Assembly: GCA_937890135.1 (NCBI GenBank)
Contig: CALBYC010000027.1
Span: 1 to 11,414 of the forward strand
Direction: 5' to 3'
Origin: an uncultured Parabacteroides sp.
Lineage (GTDB): Bacteria > Bacteroidota > Bacteroidia > Bacteroidales > Tannerellaceae
Length of the DNA stretch: 11,414 nucleotides
Shown: positions 1 to 7,508 of the stretch, piece after piece
Layout: every line of letters begins with the position of its first letter
Numbering within the stretch: the first letter of the stretch is position 1
Made by a program: the position numbers and the translations under genes
The notes under the pieces: model-generated
Database searches by the model: none
What the model saw: the letters and a program-made list of their open reading frames with translations, nothing else
What the model was told of the DNA's origin: nothing

Positions 1-767
1 GCGTGTGCTTGTTCATCCCGAACAGCAAAAGCTATGAAGAGGTCACTCCCGGACTCTCTTATGAGGCGGGCAAAGCCTTCGGCGACTTCCAAACCATGCT
101 GGCAGACTTGCCCGAAGGTTCCTTGGGAGAAACCATACCCAATTTCCACAACATGGAATTCCGCCTTCAACAATTCCACGATGCCATCCGCAGCAATGCA
201 GCCGGCCGTTTGGAAGAAGTCAAGGATTTGGTTGACGAAATAGAGAAACGCGCTGAAGCCATGTGCATTCAAGAACGCCTTTACCGTGAAGGCAAACTGA
301 AGAAACGCACCAATCATTGCGACACGAAGGTGAACAATATCTTGTTTGACGCGAATAGCGACCAAGTATTGTGCGTCATAGACTTGGATACTGTCATGCC
401 GGGGTTTGTCTTGTCGGACATCGGGGACTTCATCCGTACTGCCGGAAACACTGGAGCCGAAGATGACGAGAACCTGGACAATGTCAACGTCAATATCCCT
501 ATTTTCCAAGCTTACACAAAAGGATACATGGAAAAGGCCAAGGCATTCCTGACCCCGATAGAAATAAGAATGCTTCCTTATGGCGGCCGATTATTGACAT
601 ACATGCAGACCGTGCGTTTCTTGACAGACTACTTGAACGGAGATATTTACTATAAGATTCATAGTCCCAAGCACAATTTGATCCGCGCAAAGGCACAGTT
701 TAAATTATTGCAGAGCCTCGAAGCCCATGCGGCCGAGATGGATGGATTTATGGACCAATGGTTATAA
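1..767 (+). CDS. N-acetylhexosamine kinase-like phosphotransferase (APH fold), 5' end cut by window
   Basis: The reading frame is open from the left edge to TAA at 765-767. The GTG at 3 is probably internal, because family members are about 350-370 residues long and only the C-terminal ~254 are here; the ATP-binding N-lobe lies outside the window. Counting from that GTG, the Brenner catalytic motif HxDxxxxN is HCDTKVNN (H105, D107, N112), followed by the metal-binding DLDT (127-130) before a conserved MPG. The HCDTK...DLDTVMP arrangement resembles NahK, which phosphorylates GlcNAc/GalNAc at C1, and more distantly AmgK, which acts on MurNAc. Relatives in Bacteroidota are often labelled MdsC or 'mucin desulfatase', a name without good biochemical support that I know of. 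The MFS permease gene starts 16 bases downstream, so the two are probably co-transcribed: import followed by phosphorylation of an amino sugar. The family is fairly sure; the substrate is inference. Confidence 0.82.
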   Translation, partial: VCLFIPNSKSYEEVTPGLSYEAGKAFGDFQTMLADLPEGSLGETIPNFHNMEFRLQQFHDAIRSNAAGRLEEVKDLVDEIEKRAEAMCIQERLYREGKLKKRTNHCDTKVNNILFDANSDQVLCVIDLDTVMPGFVLSDIGDFIRTAGNTGAEDDENLDNVNVNIPIFQAYTKGYMEKAKAFLTPIEIRMLPYGGRLLTYMQTVRFLTDYLNGDIYYKIHSPKHNLIRAKAQFKLLQSLEAHAAEMDGFMDQWL

Positions 768-783
768 GCACAAATAACGGCAA

Positions 784-2064
784 ATGAGCACCGACAAAAT
801 TAAACGCACCATATCTCCCGTAGCGTGGGTTCCCACCGTCTATTTCGCCATGGGCATGCTATTCGTGGTATTGAACATGGTGACCGCCCTGATGTTTAAA
901 GGGCTGGGCATCAGCGATGCCCAGATCGCTTTCTGGACATCCATCATCATGTTCCCGTGGACGATAAAACCGCTTTGGAGCCCATTCCTCGAAATGTTCA
1001 AGACGAAAAAATACTTTGTCGTGTTGACGCAATTCTGTTCGGGCATATTTTTCGGACTGGTGGCGTTGTCATTGCAACTCCCCCACTTCTTCGCTATCTC
1101 CATTGCCTTGCTGGCAGTCATCGCTTTTAGCGGAGCGACGCACGACGTGGCTACCGACGGGGTCTATATGGCCGTGCTAAGCAAGGAAGACCAAGCAAAG
1201 TACATAGGTTGGCAAGGTGCTTTCTACAACGTGGCGAAATTGGCAGCAACCGGAGGTTTGGTTTATTTGGCAGGGTATTTGATTGGCCGTGTCGGTACCG
1301 TCAACGCCTGGATGATCATCATGGGATGTTGCGGCGCCATCATGTTGGCACTGGCCTTCTATCATTGGAAAATGCTTCCAAGCGACAAAGAATCATCGGC
1401 CGGCCAGGTCGTCTCCGCCCATGACACGTGGACCGCATTGAAGGATGTCATCGTAACCTTCTTCCAGAAGAAACACATTTTGCTTTATATCTGTTTCATC
1501 ATCCTTTACCGTTTCGCAGAGGGACTGGTGATAAAAATAGTCCCTTTGTTCATGAAATCATCCGTCGGAAACGGAGGACTGGGATTGACCGAGCAGCAAA
1601 TAGGCCTTTATTACGGTTCATTTGGAGCGGCAGCGTTCGTCTTGGGATCTTTCCTGGCTGGATATTTTATTTCAAGCCGCGGATTGAAAAAGACACTTTT
1701 CGCCCTCTGCTGTGCCTTCAACTTGCCTTTTGCCGTCTACCCGCTTTTGGCCATTTACCAGCCCGACAGCGCATGGCTGATCGGCGGAGCCATCACCTTT
1801 GAATATTTCGGATATGGATTTGGGTTCGTCGGATTGACACTATTCATGATGCAGCAAGTAGCACCCGGCAAACACCAAATGGCCCATTACGCCTTTGCTT
1901 CAGGAATCATGAACTTAGGGGTGATGATCCCCGGGATGATAAGCGGCATCTTGAGCGACTGGCTGGGGTATCGCACCTTCTTCATCATCGCCTTGTTAGC
2001 AGCCGTCCCGGTTTTGATTTTGGTCAAGTTTTTGCCATTCACCTACCCGGACGAGAAGGAGTAA
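784..2064 (+). CDS. MFS permease, AmpG/PAT-like (SLC33-type)
   Basis: This 426-residue, strongly hydrophobic protein has about 12 predicted membrane segments and a hydrophilic central loop near residues 200-215. Near residues 118-128 the motif ATHDVATDGVY matches the intramembrane DxxxD signature of the AmpG/PAT branch of the major facilitator superfamily (AmpG: QDIxxDA; SLC33A1: QDIxxDG). Characterised AmpG proteins import anhydro-muropeptides across the inner membrane, and relatives in Bacteroidota carry various sugars. The ATG lies 16 bases after the stop of the kinase-like gene, in the same direction, which supports an uptake-and-phosphorylation pair for a GlcNAc- or MurNAc-type sugar. 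The length is shorter than E. coli AmpG (about 490) and suits a 12-helix core without the extra C-terminal helices. Superfamily assignment is strong; the AmpG-like placement is good; the substrate is unproven. Confidence 0.85.
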   Translation: MSTDKIKRTISPVAWVPTVYFAMGMLFVVLNMVTALMFKGLGISDAQIAFWTSIIMFPWTIKPLWSPFLEMFKTKKYFVVLTQFCSGIFFGLVALSLQLPHFFAISIALLAVIAFSGATHDVATDGVYMAVLSKEDQAKYIGWQGAFYNVAKLAATGGLVYLAGYLIGRVGTVNAWMIIMGCCGAIMLALAFYHWKMLPSDKESSAGQVVSAHDTWTALKDVIVTFFQKKHILLYICFIILYRFAEGLVIKIVPLFMKSSVGNGGLGLTEQQIGLYYGSFGAAAFVLGSFLAGYFISSRGLKKTLFALCCAFNLPFAVYPLLAIYQPDSAWLIGGAITFEYFGYGFGFVGLTLFMMQQVAPGKHQMAHYAFASGIMNLGVMIPGMISGILSDWLGYRTFFIIALLAAVPVLILVKFLPFTYPDEKE

Positions 2065-2079
2065 CGCCTTACATTGTTG

Positions 2080-2129
2080 AAAGTTCGTGAGTTTATAGAG
2101 ATGCACGATTCTATAAACTCACAAACTTT
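2080..2129 (+). terminator. Long dyad after the MFS gene: terminator and/or operator
   Basis: The arms 2080-2098 and 2111-2129 are 19 bases each and complementary except for one C/A mismatch, with a 12-base loop. The dyad begins 16 bases after the MFS stop, so transcription termination is the simplest reading. The stem is A/T-rich and the following T-run is short (TTTT overlapping the arm, then CG). The right arm ends 3 bases before a promoter -7 element, so the dyad also covers the -33 region of the ABC-F promoter and could be a protein-binding site. Confidence 0.6.
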
Positions 2130-2132
2130 TCG

Positions 2133-2140
2133 TATCTTTG
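2133..2140 (+). promoter_or_regulatory. Probable -7 element for the ABC-F/LtaS-like operon
   Basis: TATCTTTG matches the Bacteroidota housekeeping -7 consensus TAnnTTTG exactly. Transcription would start near 2147, giving a leader of about 30 bases to the ATG at 2178. No clear TTTG -33 element is seen 19-21 bases upstream, where the sequence is instead the right arm of the dyad. Confidence 0.55.
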
Positions 2141-2177
2141 TACCCACCAACAACGCTATCAATATCTATAATTAAAT

Positions 2178-3794
2178 ATGATTACAGTAAACAATCTGGA
2201 TGTACAGTTCGGCAAAAGAATTTTGTTTCAAGATGTGAATCTGAAATTTACGCCGGGCAATTGTTATGGCATTATCGGAGCAAACGGAGCCGGTAAATCC
2301 ACCTTTTTAAAAGTTATCAGCGGACAACTGGAACCCACCCGCGGAACGGTTTCCATGGGACCGGGAGAACGTTTGTCCGTATTGGCACAGGACCACTTTG
2401 CCTTCGACGAGCACACAGTAATGGACACCGTGTTGATGGGACATTCCGTGCTTTGGGACATCATGAGCGAAAAGAATGCATTATATGAAAAACCGGATTT
2501 CAGTGATGCGGATGGCATCCGCGTGTCTGAATTGGAAGAGAAGTTCGCAGAAATGGAAGGATGGAATGCCGAAAGCGATGCAGCTTCCTTGCTCAGCGGC
2601 TTAGGAATCTCGGAAGATTTGCATTATACGTTGATGAAAGATTTGAGCGGAAAACAGAAAGTCCGCGTGTTATTGGCCAGAGCCCTCTTCGGACAACCGG
2701 ACAACCTGCTGCTGGACGAGCCGACCAACGACCTGGACTTGGACACGGTCGCCTGGTTGGAAAACTATCTATCCAACTTTGAACATACCGTACTGGTAGT
2801 CAGCCACGACCGCCACTTCTTGGATTCCGTTTGCACACATACCGTGGACATCGATTATGGCAAATTGCAACTGTTTGCCGGCAACTATAGCTTCTGGTAT
2901 GAATCCAGCCAGTTAGCCCTCCGCCAGCAGCAACAGCAGAACAAGAAGGCGGAAGAAAAGAAAAAGGAATTGGAAGAATTCATCCGCCGATTCAGTGCGA
3001 ACGTTGCCAAATCAAAACAGACAACCAGCCGCAAAAAGATGTTGGAGAAACTGAACATAGAAGAAATCAAACCATCTTCCCGCCGTTATCCCGGTATATT
3101 GTTCACACCAAACAGGGAACCGGGCAACCAAATATTGGAAGTCAAAGGATTGACAAAAAGCATCGAAGGCAAGTACCTGTTCAAGGACCTGAACTTCAAT
3201 GTCGAGAAGAACGACAAGATTGTCTTTATCAGCCATGACCCGAGGGCCATGACCGCTCTCTTCCAAATCATCAACGGCGAGGAAAAGGCGGATGCCGGAA
3301 CTTACCAATGGGGGCAAACCATTACAACCAGCTATCTGCCTTTGGATAACACCAAATATTTCAACTCCGACTACAACCTGATAGATTGGCTATCACAATT
3401 CTCACCGGATACTAACGAAGTTTTCTTGAAAGGTTTCTTGGGCAGAATGCTCTTTTCCGGAGAGGACTTGTTGAAGAAAGTGAATGTATTGTCGGGAGGT
3501 GAAAAGATGCGTTGCATGATTGCAAGGATGATGTTGACGGATGCGAACTGCCTTATATTAGACACCCCGACCAACCACTTGGACTTGGAATCCATCCAGG
3601 CATTCAACAACACATTGAAAACGTTCAAAGGCAACGTCTTGTTCTCGAGCCATGACCACGAGTTCATCCAGACAGTGGCCAACCGCATCATCGAATTGAC
3701 GCCGAACGGCATTATCGACAAGATGATGGATTATGACGATTACATCGCAGACCCGGCTATCGCTGAATTAAAAGAAAAGCTTTACAAAGGATGA
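2178..3794 (+). CDS. ABC-F family ATPase, YkpA/YbiT-like
   Basis: This 538-residue protein has two ABC ATPase domains and no membrane segment, as in ribosome-associated ABC-F proteins that bind the E site and influence the peptidyl-transferase centre. NBD1 has Walker A GANGAGKS (34-41), signature LSGKQ (156-160), Walker B ending D180-E181 and switch H210. The charged Gln/Lys/Glu-rich linker (about 245-295) fits the helical P-site tRNA interaction motif. NBD2 has signature LSGGE (438-442), switch H492 and PTNHLD, but no P-loop lysine: ISHDPRAMT (351-359) occupies that place, and the catalytic Glu after Walker B D462 is Thr463. Firmicutes YkpA-type relatives, from memory, also have a non-consensus second site, so this is probably a family trait rather than damage. 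Its stop overlaps the next gene's start (ATGA). It is not an obvious antibiotic-resistance ABC-F. Start: first ATG after the promoter. Confidence 0.93.
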   Translation: MITVNNLDVQFGKRILFQDVNLKFTPGNCYGIIGANGAGKSTFLKVISGQLEPTRGTVSMGPGERLSVLAQDHFAFDEHTVMDTVLMGHSVLWDIMSEKNALYEKPDFSDADGIRVSELEEKFAEMEGWNAESDAASLLSGLGISEDLHYTLMKDLSGKQKVRVLLARALFGQPDNLLLDEPTNDLDLDTVAWLENYLSNFEHTVLVVSHDRHFLDSVCTHTVDIDYGKLQLFAGNYSFWYESSQLALRQQQQQNKKAEEKKKELEEFIRRFSANVAKSKQTTSRKKMLEKLNIEEIKPSSRRYPGILFTPNREPGNQILEVKGLTKSIEGKYLFKDLNFNVEKNDKIVFISHDPRAMTALFQIINGEEKADAGTYQWGQTITTSYLPLDNTKYFNSDYNLIDWLSQFSPDTNEVFLKGFLGRMLFSGEDLLKKVNVLSGGEKMRCMIARMMLTDANCLILDTPTNHLDLESIQAFNNTLKTFKGNVLFSSHDHEFIQTVANRIIELTPNGIIDKMMDYDDYIADPAIAELKEKLYKG

Positions 3795-5626
3795 AAAAGA
3801 AAGTGCTCTTTCTGATTCTGAATTATTTCGCCTGGCTTCCTTTGTTTGTCATACAAAAGCCTTGGTTCATGACATACAACCATCCTTCGGCGGGGAACAT
3901 CTCGCTGAAGGATGGGTGGGAAGTCATCCTTCACGGGCTTAAATTGGATTGTACAGTCGCCGGATACCTGACCGTCATCCCCTTGCTGATGACGCTCATA
4001 TCGATATGGGTTACCGGCAAATGGTATAAAAAAGGCATTTACGCATACACGGTAATGGCATTACTTGCCATCACCGCCATTTTTTCCGTTGATGTCGCTC
4101 TTTATGCCTTTTGGGGATTCAGAATAGATTCCACATTGTTGTTCTATTTGCAATCACCCAAAGACGCTTTAGCCAGCATCCCGGCTCGCTTATTTCTCCA
4201 GCAAACGACCTCATTCCTTATCTATAGCACACTCGGATATCTTTATTTGAAAAGAATAATTATCAACCACGTACCCGTGGAGCCAGTTTCAAACAAGGTG
4301 GGTGCGACATTTGCCATCATTATTGTCGGAGCTATCCTATTTATTCCGATAAGAGGAGGCGTCACAACATCCACGGCCAACGTGGGCATGGTCTATTTCA
4401 GTCAAAACCAGTTTTTGAATCATGCAGCCATCAACCCTTGTTTCAGCCTTTTGTCTTCTCTGTCCAAACAGGAAGATTTTTCCAAGCAATTCAATTTTTT
4501 TGATGAAAAAGAACGGCAGGATAACATAGAATCGCTGCTCTCTCCTGTCACCTCCTCCGATACGACCCGCATCCTGCTGAAGACCCGCACTCCCGACATT
4601 CTGATTATCATTTTAGAAAGCTTCTCGGCAAATGTCGTGGAAATAACGGGGGGACTGCCCGATATAACTCCCCATTTAAACCAATTAGGGAAAGAAGGAG
4701 TCTTGTTTTCTCATGTATATGCGAACTCATTCCGGACAGACAGAGGATTGGTGGCCATACTAAACGGTTATCCGGCCCAACCAACTACTTCCATCATGAA
4801 ATATCCGGCAAAGAGCCAGACCCTTCCTTCCATCGCTTCAAGCTTGAGGAAAGCGGGATACAGGTCGGACATGCTTTATGGAGGGGACATCAACTTTACT
4901 AACATGCAAAGTTATTTCTTCAGCTCGGGCTATAGCCAAATCACCTCCGACGTCGACTTCCCTATTAGCGACAGGCTGAGCAAATGGGGAGCGAACGATG
5001 ATGTCACTTTCCGTTTCCTCTTGGACCACTTGAAGGGACGAGAGAAAGAAAAAGCCCCCTGGATGACTACGTTCTTGACATTAAGCAGCCACGAACCTTT
5101 CGAAGTCCCGTATCACCGCTTCAGTCATCCGTATCTGAATTCAGTGGCATTCACTGACAGTTGCTTGGGTAATTTCATCTCTCGGTTAAAACAGAGCGAG
5201 ATTTGGGACAATCTGCTTATCGTGCTGGTTGCCGACCATGGTTTCCGCTATCCGGAACAGCTCAAAGATTATGAGCCAGACCGTTTCCATATCCCCATGA
5301 TATGGAGCGGAGGCGCAATCAACAAGCCTGCCGAGATAAATACAATTTGCAACCAGACAGACTTAGCCGCAACATTGTTAGGGCAATTGGGAATCTCCCA
5401 CCAAGAATATTCTTTCAGCAAGAACATACTTTCGCCACACCGGTGCGATTACTCCTTCTATACCTTCAACAATGGATTTGCTTTTGCCGATAGTTTAGGA
5501 CGGTACACAATATATGACAATGAAAGCAACCGAGTGCTGATGGAAGACGCCGGAAACACAATGGACAGGTTGCAAAAAGGAAAAGCTTTGCTTCAAACGC
5601 TCTATGACGACTTGGGCAACAGATAA
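3791..5626 (+). CDS. Membrane-anchored LtaS-like sulfatase-fold phosphotransferase
   Basis: This 611-residue protein has about five N-terminal membrane helices (roughly 5-25, 55-75, 83-105, 133-153, 172-190) and a periplasmic alkaline-phosphatase/sulfatase-type domain from about 268. That is the layout of LtaS, OpgB and related phosphoglycerol transferases. Likely active-site residues are E276 (in IIILESF), nucleophile T316 (in NSFRTDRG), H434 (in SSHEPF), and D482-H483 (in VADHG). The YGGDINFTNM stretch (363-372) resembles Gram-negative family members; the FWNRD segment that contributes Trp and Arg to substrate binding in S. aureus LtaS is not seen. Bacteroidota are not known to make lipoteichoic acid, so the acceptor could be a surface glycan, lipid or LPS; the donor is unknown. 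The ATG overlaps the ABC-F stop by 4 bases, implying translational coupling. Fold assignment is strong, substrate open. Confidence 0.87.
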   Translation: MKKKVLFLILNYFAWLPLFVIQKPWFMTYNHPSAGNISLKDGWEVILHGLKLDCTVAGYLTVIPLLMTLISIWVTGKWYKKGIYAYTVMALLAITAIFSVDVALYAFWGFRIDSTLLFYLQSPKDALASIPARLFLQQTTSFLIYSTLGYLYLKRIIINHVPVEPVSNKVGATFAIIIVGAILFIPIRGGVTTSTANVGMVYFSQNQFLNHAAINPCFSLLSSLSKQEDFSKQFNFFDEKERQDNIESLLSPVTSSDTTRILLKTRTPDILIIILESFSANVVEITGGLPDITPHLNQLGKEGVLFSHVYANSFRTDRGLVAILNGYPAQPTTSIMKYPAKSQTLPSIASSLRKAGYRSDMLYGGDINFTNMQSYFFSSGYSQITSDVDFPISDRLSKWGANDDVTFRFLLDHLKGREKEKAPWMTTFLTLSSHEPFEVPYHRFSHPYLNSVAFTDSCLGNFISRLKQSEIWDNLLIVLVADHGFRYPEQLKDYEPDRFHIPMIWSGGAINKPAEINTICNQTDLAATLLGQLGISHQEYSFSKNILSPHRCDYSFYTFNNGFAFADSLGRYTIYDNESNRVLMEDAGNTMDRLQKGKALLQTLYDDLGNR

Positions 5627-5646
5627 GAGGAAAAACGTACAAAAAG

Positions 5647-5690
5647 AAAGCAGATGCAAAATTCCGAAGTGATTGTTTTGCATCTGCTTT
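5647..5690. terminator. Bidirectional terminator between convergent genes
   Basis: Perfectly complementary 15-base arms lie at 5647-5661 and 5676-5690 around a 14-base loop, with A-rich sequence on the left and T-rich on the right. The hairpin starts 20 bases after the LtaS-like stop and lies 7 bases beyond the rng stop on the other strand, so it can end transcription from both sides. Confidence 0.88.
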
Positions 5691-5697
5691 TCTAATT

Positions 5698-7272
5698 TCA
5701 TCCTTTTATTTCCTGTTCATCTTTCATGTCCACCTCATTCTTGTCCCCATCATAAAACCGATATTCCAAGAATGCCAAACTCTGATCAGGAATGATCTTC
5801 AAGCCATGCGAATATTTCATTTTCCATTGCCAGCTCAAAGAGAAAAGGCCTTTGTTTAAATAAGCCGCCACATAGGGATGTACATGCAGGGTAAATTTCT
5901 TCACATGATGCCTGTTCACCAAACAATCCACCTTTCTTTCCAAACTGTCTGTAAACAAGATGGAGGACTTGACTACTCCCGTCCCAAAACAAGCCGGGCA
6001 TGTCTCGGTAGTATTCACATCCATCGCCGGGCGAACACGCTGTCGCGTTATTTGCATCAGACAAAACTTGCTCAGAGGCAAAATGTTATGCTTGGCACGG
6101 TCATTAGCCATGGCTTTTGTCATATGCTCAAACAATTTTTGCTTGTTTGCATTGTCATGGATGTCAATAAAGTCAATCACAATAATCCCACCCATATCGC
6201 GCAAACGAAGTTGGCGGGCTATTTCATCGGCGGCAGCCAGGTTCACCTCAATGGCCGTCTGCTCCTGATCGTCGCTTCCTTTGGCTCTATTTCCGCTGTT
6301 GACATCAATCACATGCATAGCTTCCGTATGGTCAATCACCAGATAGGCACCGCTCTTATAAGTAACTGTACGCCCAAACAAAGATTTGATTTGCTTGGTA
6401 ATCGCAAAATTGTCAAAGATAGGCAAAGCCCCCGTATATAACTCGACTATTTTTTCGTTTCCAGGGGCTATCAGCCTCACATAATCCTTGATGCTATCGC
6501 AAACCTCTTTATCATTTACATAAATATGTTCAAATGAAGGGTTATAAATGTCACGCAACAGAGCCACAGCCCTGCTCGTCTCCTCATAAACCAATGATGG
6601 CAAAGACGCGGTTGGCAATTTGGCAATCGTATCTTCCCACCGTTTCACCAATGTCTTCAGTTCGTGATCCAGTTCTGCCACTCTTCTACCTTCAGCTGAA
6701 GTACGAACAATTATTGTAAAATTCTTCGGTTTGATACTGGTTAACAATTGACGTAAACGGGCACGTTCTTCTGCGGTCTTGATTTTCGACGAAACGGACA
6801 CTTTGTCCCCGAAAGGAATCAAGACAATATATCTTCCCGCAAAAGACAATTCAGAGGTTAAACGCGGTCCTTTTGTAGATATAGGTTCTTTGGCTATTTG
6901 CACCAAGACTTCTTGCCCGACTTTCACCACGTCGCCGATGCTTCCATCCTTGGCCGTTTCGGGGTAGATTGAAGCCTTCTGCATGGTAGGCAGCTTCTTG
7001 ATGTCGGTTATAGCCTGTTTAACATATTTCTGCTGCGAAATAAAATTGGCACCTATGTCCTGATAGTGAAGAAATGCATCCTTTTTGTACCCCACGTCAA
7101 TGAAAGCAGCGTTCAAACCAGGCATTAATTTTTTCACTTTACCCAAATAAATATCACCTACAGCGAACTCCACGTTGAGCGCTTCCTTTTGAAGCTCCAC
7201 GAGGTTCTTGTCCTCCAAAACGGCGATATTCATTTCTTTCGATTGAACATCAACTACTATTTCACTTATCAC
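5698..7272 (-). CDS. rng: Ribonuclease G (RNase E/G family)
   Basis: This 524-residue endoribonuclease cuts single-stranded A/U-rich RNA and, by family knowledge, acts in rRNA 5' maturation and mRNA decay. The S1 RNA-binding domain spans about 37-127, including AAFIDVG (55-61), with the usual insertion of S1 in the N-terminal part. The Mg-binding aspartates of the DNase I-like domain are D323 in HVIDVNSGN and D367 in VIDFID. The zinc-link CPACFG (C425, C428) that holds the dimer together is intact. Length and both termini match Bacteroides homologues from memory; there is no RNase E-type C-terminal scaffold. The start is GTG (7272-7270), chosen because MISEIVVDV aligns with the usual N-terminus. 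A perfect hairpin lies about 50 bases upstream, so rng may need its own promoter; TTTATTTG (minus strand, 7318-7311) is a one-mismatch -7 candidate. Confidence 0.95.
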   Translation of the reverse strand: MISEIVVDVQSKEMNIAVLEDKNLVELQKEALNVEFAVGDIYLGKVKKLMPGLNAAFIDVGYKKDAFLHYQDIGANFISQQKYVKQAITDIKKLPTMQKASIYPETAKDGSIGDVVKVGQEVLVQIAKEPISTKGPRLTSELSFAGRYIVLIPFGDKVSVSSKIKTAEERARLRQLLTSIKPKNFTIIVRTSAEGRRVAELDHELKTLVKRWEDTIAKLPTASLPSLVYEETSRAVALLRDIYNPSFEHIYVNDKEVCDSIKDYVRLIAPGNEKIVELYTGALPIFDNFAITKQIKSLFGRTVTYKSGAYLVIDHTEAMHVIDVNSGNRAKGSDDQEQTAIEVNLAAADEIARQLRLRDMGGIIVIDFIDIHDNANKQKLFEHMTKAMANDRAKHNILPLSKFCLMQITRQRVRPAMDVNTTETCPACFGTGVVKSSILFTDSLERKVDCLVNRHHVKKFTLHVHPYVAAYLNKGLFSLSWQWKMKYSHGLKIIPDQSLAFLEYRFYDGDKNEVDMKDEQEIKG

Positions 7273-7320
7273 GTCAGGTGTTTTTAGAATGTATTAAATT
7301 GATTTTATTACAAATAAAGC

Positions 7321-7359
7321 AAAGAACAAGCTTAAAAATGCCTTTTAAGCTTGTTCTTT
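7321..7359 (-). terminator. Hairpin terminator or attenuator between the small basic gene and rng
   Basis: The arms 7321-7337 and 7343-7359 are perfectly complementary over 17 bases around a 5-base loop. Read on the minus strand it is followed by a T-rich run (CTTTATTTG). It lies 23 bases after the stop of the 29-residue gene and 48 bases before the rng start, so it ends the HU/small-protein transcript or controls read-through into rng. Confidence 0.82.
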
Positions 7360-7382
7360 TCCTCTAAGACCTTAAAATAGAC

Positions 7383-7472
7383 TTACTTCTTCTTATGTCT
7401 ATTTTTCTTCAGTCTTTTTTTACGTTTGTGCGTAGACATCTTATGTCTTTTTCTTTTCTTTCCGCTAGGCAT
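7383..7472 (-). CDS. 29-residue Lys/Arg-rich protein, probably ribosome-associated
   Basis: Reading the minus strand from ATG at 7472 to TAA at 7383 gives 29 residues beginning MPSGKKRKRHKMSTH and ending NRHKKK. Seventeen residues are Lys or Arg and three are His; there is no acidic residue. The composition and the KKRKRHKMSTHKRKKR core resemble the short basic COX24/AURKAIP1-type (DUF1713) proteins; in mycobacteria a similar tiny protein is ribosomal bS22. Near-identical short proteins at this locus in other Bacteroidales are known to me from memory. It sits 36 bases downstream of HU with no terminator between, and a strong hairpin follows, so HU and this gene probably share a transcript. 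A ribosomal or RNA-binding role is inferred from charge and family resemblance. It falls below usual gene-calling length limits. Confidence 0.8.
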   Translation of the reverse strand: MPSGKKRKRHKMSTHKRKKRLKKNRHKKK

Positions 7473-7508
7473 CGCTTTAAATTTTAAAAGATTAAACGTT
7501 AAAGATAT

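Noticed and set aside
2178..3794. ABC-F gene as a drug efflux pump or antibiotic-resistance factor
   Set aside because: There is no membrane domain, and motif details fit the YkpA/YbiT-type housekeeping branch rather than known target-protection types.
5878..6441. 187-codon open frame on the plus strand
   Set aside because: It is antisense to the conserved middle of ribonuclease G, has no family resemblance, and exists only because of the codon use of rng.
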